Assembly (NCBI GenBank): GCA_947478935.1
Contig: CANJXV010000088.1
Coordinates: forward strand, 1 to 9,241
Origin: Comamonadaceae bacterium
GTDB taxonomy: Bacteria; Pseudomonadota; Gammaproteobacteria; Burkholderiales; Burkholderiaceae_C
Length of the DNA stretch: 9,241 nucleotides
Direction of reading: 5' to 3'
Every line of letters starts with the position of its first letter. The stretch's first letter is position 1. Below are positions 1-6,190 of the stretch, one piece after another. The position numbers and the translations under genes are program-made. Under the pieces are notes generated by a model that made no database searches, was not told where the DNA came from, and saw only the letters and a list, made by a program, of their open reading frames with translations.

Positions 1-126
1 ACGCTCAGCACCCCCGCCGTCTGGCGCGGTAGCCGCACCACCGCAGCACAAAAGGTGGATGCGCTTTCTAGCGGCGGCATGGACGATTACGAAATCCCGG
101 CCTTCCTGCGCAAGCAGGCGGATTGA
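1..126 (+). CDS. ftsZ: Cell division protein FtsZ, C-terminal end (partial)
   Basis: This is the last 41 codons of an open frame entering from the left edge and ending at TGA 124-126. The visible protein is a variable Ala/Thr/Ser-rich linker followed by the conserved C-terminal peptide MDDYEIPAFLRKQAD. In the FtsZ family this peptide docks the tubulin-like GTPase to membrane tethers and regulators such as FtsA, ZipA and MinC. The GTPase core lies outside the window. The next gene, lpxC, is the usual neighbour downstream of ftsZ at the end of the division and cell wall (dcw) cluster in betaproteobacteria, which supports the call. The assignment rests on the tail motif and context only, but the motif is distinctive. 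Confidence 0.93.
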   Translation, partial: TLSTPAVWRGSRTTAAQKVDALSSGGMDDYEIPAFLRKQAD

Positions 127-156
127 TTTTTCTATCGGTCATCTCCGTCTCTAAGT

Positions 157-200
157 CAAAGCGGGCCAGGGCGGGCGTATAGCCCCACTGGCCCGCTTTG
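157..200 (+). terminator. Strong hairpin between ftsZ and lpxC, possible dcw cluster terminator
   Basis: A perfect 13-bp inverted repeat is present: 157-169 reads CAAAGCGGGCCAG and 188-200 is its exact reverse complement. The 18-base loop can pair further (173-176 with 182-185). Only short T tracts follow (197-199, 212-215), so this is not a textbook intrinsic terminator, but it could stop or stabilise the ftsZ transcript. Its 3' arm lies where a -35 element of the lpxC promoter would fall. Confidence 0.5.
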
Positions 201-214
201 AGCCGACCCGCTTT

Positions 215-220
215 TACAAT
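215..220 (+). promoter_or_regulatory. Predicted -10 element of lpxC (leaderless promoter)
   Basis: TACAAT at 215-220 matches the sigma-70 -10 consensus at five of six bases and ends six bases before the GTG start at 227. Transcription would therefore begin at or next to the start codon. No Shine-Dalgarno sequence lies upstream of the GTG, and no good -35 hexamer is visible at 16-18 bp spacing. Confidence 0.55.
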
Positions 221-226
221 CGTTCC

Positions 227-1150
227 GTGTTGCAACAAAGAACCCTTAAATCCCTCACCCGCGCCGTTGGCGTGGGATTGCACAGCGGTCAGCGGGTAGA
301 AATCACATTGCGACCGGCAGCGCCCGGCACGGGCATTGTGTTTCGGCGGGTGGACCTTCCCCATCCAGTAGCTATTGCGGTATCGCCGCAGGCCGTTACG
401 GACACGCGGCTGGCTTCCACCTTATCCAATGGTGACGCCAAAGTACATACCGTGGAGCACCTCATGTCCGCATGCGCGGGTTTGGGCGTGGACAATATGG
501 TTGTCGATATCAATGCCGAGGAAGTTCCTATCCTGGACGGCTCTGCAGCCTCTTTTGTTTTTCTGCTGCAAAGCGCCGGTATCGAAATGCAAAACGCGGC
601 GCGCCGCTTTATCCGCGTTAAAGCACCGATCTCCGTGCAACACGGCCAGGGCGCTGACCTCAAGTGGGCGACTTTGGAGCCTTACCACGGCTTTAAGCTC
701 AGTTTTGCGATCGACTTTGCGCACCCGGCGGTGGACTCCACCGGGCAAAGCGTGGACTTCGACTTAAGCCAAGGCTCGTATGCGCGCGATATTGCACGTG
801 CCCGCACCTTCGGCTTTACCAAAGACGTGGAAATGATGCGCCAAAACGGTCTAGCCCTGGGTGGCGGTCTTGACAATGCCATCGTGATGGATGACTACAA
901 AGTGCTCAATTCCGATGGCCTGCGCTATGACGATGAATTTGTAAAGCACAAAATTTTGGACGCCATGGGCGATCTGTATTTATTGGGCATGCCGTTACTC
1001 GCCCATTACCGCGCTCACCGCTCAGGCCATGCGCTCAACAACCAATTGCTGCGGCAGTTGCAAGCGCAGCCGCAAGATTGGGAAGTAGTCACTTTTGATG
1101 ACGCACGCAGCGCCCCAAAAGGCTTTGCACAATTAGCGCCGGCCTGGTAA
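227..1150 (+). CDS. lpxC: UDP-3-O-acyl-N-acetylglucosamine deacetylase LpxC
   Basis: LpxC is the cytosolic zinc deacetylase that removes the acetyl group from UDP-3-O-acyl-GlcNAc, the committed step of lipid A synthesis. The 307-residue product is close to the usual length (about 305). It starts MLQQRTLKSL and carries the family motifs: TVEHLMSA with E77 and H78, an ARTFGF segment with T194, and HKILDAMGD with H241 and D245. H78, H241 and D245 match the zinc ligands; H268 in GHALNN matches the second catalytic His. The GTG at 227 is chosen because it begins the conserved N-terminus; there is no Shine-Dalgarno sequence and a -10 hexamer sits six bases upstream. It follows ftsZ by 100 bp and converges on ruvC with a 27-bp gap. 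The C-terminus ends in LAPAW rather than the hydrophobic tail I recall for E. coli LpxC, which FtsH recognises, so stability control may differ (inference). Confidence 0.97.
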   Translation: MLQQRTLKSLTRAVGVGLHSGQRVEITLRPAAPGTGIVFRRVDLPHPVAIAVSPQAVTDTRLASTLSNGDAKVHTVEHLMSACAGLGVDNMVVDINAEEVPILDGSAASFVFLLQSAGIEMQNAARRFIRVKAPISVQHGQGADLKWATLEPYHGFKLSFAIDFAHPAVDSTGQSVDFDLSQGSYARDIARARTFGFTKDVEMMRQNGLALGGGLDNAIVMDDYKVLNSDGLRYDDEFVKHKILDAMGDLYLLGMPLLAHYRAHRSGHALNNQLLRQLQAQPQDWEVVTFDDARSAPKGFAQLAPAW

Positions 1151-1177
1151 TTGCGCCCTGCCGTCCAGTGTCAGCGT

Positions 1178-1720
1178 TTAGTGGCTGCGCCCCGATTTGT
1201 AACCCGCCCCTGCACCAATGCCCTGTGCCTTGGCGATGCGTGCCATCGCTGCGCCGGCGTGGGCATGGGTAATGGCTAAACCTAGTGCATCGGCCGCATC
1301 CGGGCCAGGCAGACCGGGCAGGTCTAACAAGCGGCGCACCATCTCGCGGATTTGCATTTTGTCGGCGCGACCGTAACCGGCGACAGCTTGCTTCATTTGC
1401 AATGCGGTGTATTCGGCCACCGGTAATTTGCCATGGACCAAAGCGCTGATTAGAGCTCCGCGCGCCTGACCCAGCAGTAAAGTGGACTGCGGGTTGACAT
1501 TCACAAACACGATTTCAATCGCCGCGCTATCGGGCTGGTAGCGTTGCACGACTTCGGCCAAACCGTCGAACAAAGCATGGATGCGATCAGGTAAAGCCTG
1601 GCTGGCCAAACCCTGGGTGCTGATGGTGCCGCTGGCTACATAGCGCAGCGTGCTGCCTTGCTGGTCTAGCACGCCAAAGCCAGTGGTGCGCAGGCCGGGA
1701 TCAACGCCCAGAATCCTCAT
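1178..1720 (-). CDS. ruvC: Crossover junction endodeoxyribonuclease RuvC
   Basis: RuvC resolves Holliday junctions during recombination by symmetric cleavage, acting with the RuvAB branch-migration motor. The 180-residue product has the RNase H-like fold signature: MRILGVDPGLRTTGFG with D7, AIEIVFVNVNPQS with E69, LGQARG at about 84-88, and GPDAADALGLAITH with D141 and D144. These match the four acidic catalytic residues of the family. The start ATG (1720-1718) overlaps the mtgA stop in an ATGA, suggesting translational coupling. It is the last gene of the minus-strand block and converges on lpxC. ruvA and ruvB are not in the window, so ruvC here is separated from its partners and cotranscribed with a cell-wall enzyme. 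A C-terminal tail of about 20 residues (from AKAQGIG) is basic and Gly-rich. Confidence 0.97.
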   Translation of the reverse strand: MRILGVDPGLRTTGFGVLDQQGSTLRYVASGTISTQGLASQALPDRIHALFDGLAEVVQRYQPDSAAIEIVFVNVNPQSTLLLGQARGALISALVHGKLPVAEYTALQMKQAVAGYGRADKMQIREMVRRLLDLPGLPGPDAADALGLAITHAHAGAAMARIAKAQGIGAGAGYKSGRSH

Positions 1721-2469
1721 GGCGGGCTAGTACCTGGTAACCGGGCATCGGGCATGCGAGCGACTATGACGCTGGCACGCGCACTGAGGTAATCCGAATT
1801 GGGCAGTTTTTCAAAATAGCGCGGCCTGGGCAGCATCACCGCCAAGCGCGCCGCTTCCCAAGCGTTCAGTTGCGCGGCAGGCTTGCGGAAATAGTGGCGC
1901 GCAGCGGCTTCGGCGCCGAACACGCCGTCGCCCCATTCGACGCTGTTGAGATAAATTTCCAAAATACGTTGCTTGCTCAGCAGTTTTTCCATGAGCAGGG
2001 TGATGACCATTTCCTGGGCTTTTCGCACCAGGGTGCGCTCGCCGGACAAAAATAAATTTTTCGCCAACTGCTGGCTGATGGTCGAGCCGCCGACCACTTT
2101 CGCTGGGCGGGCTTCGCGGCCATTTTTAGCTTTTGCTGCTTGCTGCGCAGCGCGCTCTTCGGCCTTGCTGTTTTTGGACCAGGCTTTCTCCAAAGCCGCC
2201 CAATCGATACCGTCGTGGTTGGCAAAGCTATCGTCTTCGGATGCGATTACCGCGCGCTTGAGCGCCTGGCCCAGTTGGGCATCATCACGCCAACTTTGGC
2301 TCCAGCGCACGCTGTCTTGCTCCTGTAACTGCCGCCAAACTTGCGAGCGCTCAAAACTGGTGGACTGCGGATCTACCCAGGCCATGGCCGCGATGCGCAG
2401 CGCGAAATACAGTTGCAAACCCAGCGCAGCCAGGCACAGCAAGCCAACGAAGCGCAACGCAGCCCTCAC
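1717..2469 (-). CDS. mtgA: Monofunctional biosynthetic peptidoglycan transglycosylase MtgA
   Basis: MtgA polymerises glycan strands from lipid II outside the inner membrane. The 250-residue product has an N-terminal membrane anchor (about residues 5-30, RFVGLLCLAALGLQLYFAL) followed by a GT51 domain: IASEDDSFANHDGID with catalytic-type E78, GGSTISQQLAKNLFLSGERT at 127-146, KAQEMVITLLMEKLLSKQRI, EIYLNSVEWGDGVFGAEAAA, and ARLAVMLPRPRYFE. No transpeptidase domain follows, so it is monofunctional. Between the first two motifs lies a Lys/Ala/Glu-rich stretch (about 96-124) that is longer than in the E. coli protein as I recall it. The start is GTG at 2469-2467, overlapping the upstream small gene's stop in GTGA; its own stop overlaps ruvC's start in ATGA. 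Both overlaps imply coupled translation. Confidence 0.96.
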   Translation of the reverse strand: MRAALRFVGLLCLAALGLQLYFALRIAAMAWVDPQSTSFERSQVWRQLQEQDSVRWSQSWRDDAQLGQALKRAVIASEDDSFANHDGIDWAALEKAWSKNSKAEERAAQQAAKAKNGREARPAKVVGGSTISQQLAKNLFLSGERTLVRKAQEMVITLLMEKLLSKQRILEIYLNSVEWGDGVFGAEAAARHYFRKPAAQLNAWEAARLAVMLPRPRYFEKLPNSDYLSARASVIVARMPDARLPGTSPP

Positions 2470-2825
2470 GGCGCCCCCAGCGCCTCGGTCCGCAAGGCTT
2501 CGTCGCGGGTGAAGGAAAAGCGCGCCACCACCACCAGTTGGTCCAGCGAATTACGCATTTCCGGCGTGAAGGCGCCAAACGGCCCTGCACTGCGCGCGAC
2601 CTCTTGCGCATGCCGGTCCAACGCCGGGTTGCCCGAGCCTTTGACCAGGGTGATTTCCAGCGGGCTGTCGTCGGTCAGGCGCTCCCAGGTTTGCGGGCTA
2701 GCAAAGCGCAGCGTGAGGACCATGGCATGCAGCACGAGCGAGACAAATAGCGCACGCTGCAAGAGGCTCCAATGCTTCCAGTTCCACCAGCGTGACGCAG
2801 GGGGTGAAACAGGGTGTAGCGCCAT
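2466..2825 (-). CDS. TonB-like membrane-anchored protein, apparently internally deleted
   Basis: This is a 119-residue product. Residues 22-40 (LQRALFVSLVLHAMVLTLR) form one membrane segment preceded by basic residues, so the rest should be periplasmic. DDSPLEITLV (52-61) resembles the segment just after the anchor in TonB-like proteins of Burkholderiales. SGNPALDRHAQEVARSAGPF (64-83) followed by GAFTPEMRNSLDQL and VVVARFSFT resembles the final part of a TonB C-terminal domain. The Pro/Ala-rich linker and the first half of that domain, with its NYP-type motif, are absent; family members as I recall them are well over twice this length. The ATG at 2825 lies 13 bp after the exoribonuclease stop without a clear Shine-Dalgarno sequence, and its TGA overlaps the mtgA GTG. 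It is either a decayed gene kept in frame for coupling or a short functional protein. Family identity is from memory. Confidence 0.72.
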   Translation of the reverse strand: MALHPVSPPASRWWNWKHWSLLQRALFVSLVLHAMVLTLRFASPQTWERLTDDSPLEITLVKGSGNPALDRHAQEVARSAGPFGAFTPEMRNSLDQLVVVARFSFTRDEALRTEALGAP

Positions 2826-2838
2826 GTCAAGCACAGTG

Positions 2839-4908
2839 TCAGGCGGGGTCGGGGGTGTCCAAAACATCGACGGCAATGGTAATCGCGCCGACCAGGTCTT
2901 CTTCGTCATCACCCTCGCCCGCTGCGGCGGATGGGTTGTCAGCGCTCTCGCCTTGGGCTTGCTCTGGGCTGTCCAGGCGTTCGAGCACGGTGGCCGGCAC
3001 ATCCAAGGTCATCAGGTCCACCGTGCCCAGGCGCAGCCGCACCTGGGCACCGCGCGGCAGACCCGGACCGGCGGCAATCGATAAGACCAGCGGTAAGTCG
3101 TCAGCGCGGGCCAGGCCGTCTTTGATAACCGTGGCGACCAGCTCGGTAATGGCGTTCTGGCGCAGGTATTGCAAAGTCCAAAAACGCTCCATGGCCGACT
3201 GGTAGCTGTTGTACGCGGCGTAGGTGGCTTCGAAGGCGGAGATGATGGAAAACAATTGTGCGTCTTTGGGCTTGAAGGGCGCAGCCAGCGCGGCCGTGCT
3301 TCCATGGCGCACGCAGGCGATGATTTGCCATTGGTTGACCAAATCGGTGTAACGGCGCAGCGGCGAGGTGCTCCAGGCATAGCTGGGCACGCCGATACCG
3401 GCATGCGGCAGCGCCCTGGTGCCCATGCGCACTTTGACGCCCGGCGCCATCGAGGCCTGGCTGCGGTAAATCGCGGGGACGCCCAGACTGGCTAGCCACT
3501 GACCCCACGTACTGTTGGCCAAAATCATGGCTTCGGCCACGATCAAGTCCAAGGGCGCACCGCGCTGACGCACGCTGATCTGCACGGTCTCCTCGCCCGC
3601 CGGTTCCTCGGCCTGCAAGTGGGCAAGGCGGAAGTTGTAATCAGGCCGGTTAAAGCTTTCAGGCTTACCGCGCACCATTTCGCGGCGGGCCTTATGGGCA
3701 CAGGCAAAGCGGTGCAAAAAGGCCAATTGGGTATGCAAGGCGGTCGCTGCTGTGGCCTGTTCATCCTTGCTTAAAGCGGCCGGGACTTGCGCGGTTTGCA
3801 GCCAAGCTTCAGTGACCAGGCTGTCGAGCTGATCATGGCGCAGATTGTGGCTGATAGGTATGCTTTCGATGCGGGTTTCGCTGCTGTGTATTTCAAGGCT
3901 CTGCTCGTCCAGCGTTACGTAGAGCGACAGCGCCGGGCAGTTGCGCCCTTGCTGCAAGGTGTAGACCTGCACCAGCGCATCGGGCAGCATGGTCAGCTTG
4001 TGGCCCGGCATATAGACAGTGGACAAGCGCTGGCGCCCCAAGCGGTCAATCGCACTATCGGGCGCAATGGCCAGGCCGGGCGCAGCAATATGCACGCCGA
4101 TAGTGACCGTGCCGCTACCCAGGCCTTGTACCGACAAGGCATCGTCGATTTCAGTGGTGGCTGAGTCATCAATCGAAAAAGCTGCCACCGCTGCAAACGG
4201 CAGATCTGCAGCGGGCGCCACCGCCTCCAAAGCCGCAAAGGCCGTACCCTGCGGAAAGTTTTCCAGTAAAAACCGCTTCCAGTGAAACTGGTAAGGCGAA
4301 TCGATGGCGCCGCTATTGAGCAGCAAGTCCAAAGGCGCAGTTCGGCTATCGCGCGAGGCTTGCACCACGGCTTTGTATTCGGGCGCGTTTTTATCCGGCT
4401 TAAACAGGATTTTGTAGAGCTGCGCGCGCACCGGCGCGGGGCAATGGCCTTGGGTGAGCTCGCGTGCCCATTGCGCGATCAACTCGGTTTGCTGGCGCTT
4501 TTTTTCAATCGCCGCCAGGGCTTGGGCCACGATGTCGGCAGGCGCTTTACGGAACATCCCCTTACCCGCGCGGCGGAAATAATGTGGCGCTTCAAACAAG
4601 CGCATCAGCATGCCGGCTTGCTCGAGCGCGCTGGCTTTCTCGCTGAAGTAGTCGCGCGCCAGGTCGGCAAAACCAAAGTCCCCCTCAGGCGCAAATTCCC
4701 ATGCCAATTCCAATTCCACCGACTGACTGAGCGACAGCGCTTGCTCCATAAATTGCGCCGGCGCGGGTTTGTCAAAACGCAGCATCACGTTAGCGGCCTT
4801 GACTTTGAGGCGCTTGCCGCTATCGAGCTCCACTTGCGCGGAGGCCTCACTTTCGGACAAGAGCCTTGCGGCCATGAATTTTCCAGCTTCATCAAACATC
4901 AGGTACAT
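2839..4908 (-). CDS. rnb: RNase II/RNB-family 3'-5' exoribonuclease
   Basis: A 689-residue protein of the RNB superfamily, processive 3'-to-5' exoribonucleases that degrade RNA in the cytoplasm. The central catalytic domain is seen from FSIDDSATTEIDDALSV (about 244-260; D247, E253, D255, D256) through GVHIAAPG and MLPDALV, to SPLRRYTDLVNQ at 515-526, which holds the conserved arginine pair. N-terminal RNA-binding regions are weakly conserved, and the C-terminus ends in an acidic tail (GEGDDEEDLVG). E253 occupies a position where E. coli RNase II has Asp. The frame is open to 4998, but ATG 4908 (MYLMFDEAGKFMAARLLSE) is chosen because homologous-looking sequence starts there and a -10-like GACAAT lies six bases upstream. 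The symbol rnb marks the family; RNase R or another RNB paralogue is less likely, given no clear S1 domain motif. It heads the block leading to mtgA and ruvC. Confidence 0.88.
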   Translation of the reverse strand: MYLMFDEAGKFMAARLLSESEASAQVELDSGKRLKVKAANVMLRFDKPAPAQFMEQALSLSQSVELELAWEFAPEGDFGFADLARDYFSEKASALEQAGMLMRLFEAPHYFRRAGKGMFRKAPADIVAQALAAIEKKRQQTELIAQWARELTQGHCPAPVRAQLYKILFKPDKNAPEYKAVVQASRDSRTAPLDLLLNSGAIDSPYQFHWKRFLLENFPQGTAFAALEAVAPAADLPFAAVAAFSIDDSATTEIDDALSVQGLGSGTVTIGVHIAAPGLAIAPDSAIDRLGRQRLSTVYMPGHKLTMLPDALVQVYTLQQGRNCPALSLYVTLDEQSLEIHSSETRIESIPISHNLRHDQLDSLVTEAWLQTAQVPAALSKDEQATAATALHTQLAFLHRFACAHKARREMVRGKPESFNRPDYNFRLAHLQAEEPAGEETVQISVRQRGAPLDLIVAEAMILANSTWGQWLASLGVPAIYRSQASMAPGVKVRMGTRALPHAGIGVPSYAWSTSPLRRYTDLVNQWQIIACVRHGSTAALAAPFKPKDAQLFSIISAFEATYAAYNSYQSAMERFWTLQYLRQNAITELVATVIKDGLARADDLPLVLSIAAGPGLPRGAQVRLRLGTVDLMTLDVPATVLERLDSPEQAQGESADNPSAAAGEGDDEEDLVGAITIAVDVLDTPDPA

Positions 4909-4914
4909 GGCCAG

Positions 4915-4920
4915 ATTGTC
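4915..4920 (-). promoter_or_regulatory. Possible -10 element of the exoribonuclease gene
   Basis: On the minus strand GACAAT (4920-4915) ends six bases before ATG 4908. It matches the -10 consensus at only four of six bases, but the spacing equals that of lpxC, rodA and tldD. No Shine-Dalgarno sequence precedes the ATG (CTGGCC). It is weaker evidence than the other three. Confidence 0.35.
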
Positions 4921-4945
4921 CCATGGCGCCTTACAGAGGCGGCGT

Positions 4946-4951
4946 GATAAT
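4946..4951 (+). promoter_or_regulatory. Predicted -10 element of rodA (leaderless promoter)
   Basis: GATAAT at 4946-4951 matches the -10 consensus at five of six bases and ends six bases before ATG 4958. No strong -35 hexamer is seen at the usual distance. This promoter overlaps the divergent one proposed for the exoribonuclease gene. Confidence 0.5.
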
Positions 4952-4957
4952 CGGGCG

Positions 4958-6112
4958 ATGTCCACTTCCTTTGGCAAAGTACCGCTGCGCAATCGCATGA
5001 TGCCCCTGTGGGCCGGGCTGGACGGGCCACTGGCCTTTATTGTTTTTTGCCTGGCCTGTGCCGGAATGCTGGTGATGTATTCCTCGGGCTATGACTTTGG
5101 CGGCCGCTTTTCCGATCATGCACGCAATATGCTGATTGCCGCCACTGTAATGTTTGTGGCGGCGCAAATCCCACCGCAGCGCCTGATGACCCTGGCCGTT
5201 CCACTGTACGGACTGGGCGTGGCGCTCTTGATCGCAGTCGCCGTTTTCGGCGTGACGAAAAAAGGCGCGCGCCGCTGGCTCAATATTGGCGTGGTGATTC
5301 AGCCCAGCGAAATTTTGAAAATCGCCATGCCTCTGATGCTGGCCTGGTGGTTCCAAAAACGCGAGGGCCAGTTGCGCCCGCTGGATTTTGCAGTAGCCGC
5401 GGTGCTACTGGCAGTGCCTGTGGGCCTCATTATCCGTCAGCCAGATTTAGGCACCGCCATGCTGGTGTTGCTGGCTGGGCTGTCGGTGATTTTTTTCGCC
5501 GGTGTGGGTTGGAAGTGGATTGCGCCGCCAGTGGTATTGGCACTGGCGGGCGTAGTGCTTCTAATTGGTTTTGAACCGGTGCTATGCGCCGACGGCATGC
5601 GCTGGCCAGTCTTACACGACTACCAGCAACAACGCATCTGCACCCTGCTAGACCCCACGCGGGATCCGTTGGGCAAGGGTTTTCACATCATCCAGGGCAT
5701 GATCGGTATCGGGGCCGGGGGCTTTTGGGGCACCGGCTTTATGCAAGGCACGCAAACCCACCTGGAATTTATCCCCGAACGCACCACCGACTTCATCTTT
5801 GCCGCTTTTTCGGAAGAGTTTGGACTGTTTGGCAATCTGTTTTTGGTGGCCGGTTTTATTGCCCTGATCCTGCGCGGCTTGGCTATTGCGCTGGAGGCGC
5901 CGACCTTGTTTTCCCGACTGCTTGCCGGTAGCGTAGCCATGATTTTTTTTACTTACGCTTTTGTGAACATGGCCATGGTCAGCGGCATCCTGCCCGTGGT
6001 GGGTGTGCCCCTGCCTTTTATTAGCTATGGCGGAACCGCGATGGTCACCCTGGGCTTTGCCTGCGGCATTTTGATGTCCATCTCCAATGCTCGCCGCTTG
6101 GTGCAGTCCTGA
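4958..6112 (+). CDS. rodA: Rod shape-determining SEDS glycosyltransferase RodA (MrdB)
   Basis: RodA polymerises lipid II into glycan strands for cell elongation, working with a class B penicillin-binding protein (PBP2) and the MreBCD system. The 384-residue product is a polytopic membrane protein of the SEDS family with many hydrophobic segments from residue 24 on. Diagnostic stretches are KKGARRWLNIG, IQPSEILKIAMP (E118), IIRQPDLGTAMLV (D163), DPLGKGFHIIQGMIGIGAGG, GTQTHLEFIPERTTDFIFAA (D278, matching the catalytic Asp of E. coli RodA), and LPFISYGGTAMV. The GTQTHLEF and ERTTDFIF wording favours RodA over FtsW. The frame is open upstream to 4769, but ATG 4958 is preferred for length and for the -10 hexamer six bases upstream; ATG 4997 is an alternative. 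The usual partner gene mrdA (PBP2) is not adjacent here: the upstream gene is the divergent exoribonuclease. Confidence 0.95.
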   Translation: MSTSFGKVPLRNRMMPLWAGLDGPLAFIVFCLACAGMLVMYSSGYDFGGRFSDHARNMLIAATVMFVAAQIPPQRLMTLAVPLYGLGVALLIAVAVFGVTKKGARRWLNIGVVIQPSEILKIAMPLMLAWWFQKREGQLRPLDFAVAAVLLAVPVGLIIRQPDLGTAMLVLLAGLSVIFFAGVGWKWIAPPVVLALAGVVLLIGFEPVLCADGMRWPVLHDYQQQRICTLLDPTRDPLGKGFHIIQGMIGIGAGGFWGTGFMQGTQTHLEFIPERTTDFIFAAFSEEFGLFGNLFLVAGFIALILRGLAIALEAPTLFSRLLAGSVAMIFFTYAFVNMAMVSGILPVVGVPLPFISYGGTAMVTLGFACGILMSISNARRLVQS

Positions 6113-6178
6113 CGCGGTGCAATTGTGCCCGCGCTGACCCCCCTAGACCCGCCAGCGCCAAGGCCATGGGCCCCCGCC

Positions 6179-6184
6179 TAGAAT
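6179..6184 (+). promoter_or_regulatory. Predicted -10 element of tldD (leaderless promoter)
   Basis: TAGAAT at 6179-6184 matches the -10 consensus at five of six bases and ends six bases before ATG 6191, the same spacing as for lpxC and rodA. The intervening GGCAAG is at best a poor Shine-Dalgarno sequence. This suggests tldD has its own promoter although it lies only 78 bp downstream of rodA in the same direction. Confidence 0.55.
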
Positions 6185-6190
6185 GGCAAG

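Noticed and set aside
2826..3002. Longer version of the TonB-like small gene starting at 3002
   Set aside because: The extra residues are an out-of-frame reading of the exoribonuclease 3' end; ATG 2825 directly follows that gene's stop and precedes the membrane anchor.
2341..3084. Plus-strand open frame of 247 codons opposite mtgA and the TonB-like gene
   Set aside because: It is antisense to three well-supported genes, with no recognisable motifs, and is explained by GC-rich codon bias.
4769..4957. Upstream extension of the rodA frame to 4769
   Set aside because: It lies inside the 5' part of the divergent exoribonuclease gene and would add 63 polar, low-similarity residues before the known RodA N-terminus.
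4909..4998. Upstream extension of the exoribonuclease frame to ATG 4998
   Set aside because: It would overlap the first 41 bases of rodA, and the extra 30 residues do not resemble the family N-terminus; ATG 4908 has the -10-like element at the spacing seen for neighbours.
6131..6158. Possible terminator between rodA and tldD (GCGCTG 6131-6136 with CAGCGC 6153-6158)
   Set aside because: Only six base pairs with a 16-base loop and no T-run; not convincing.
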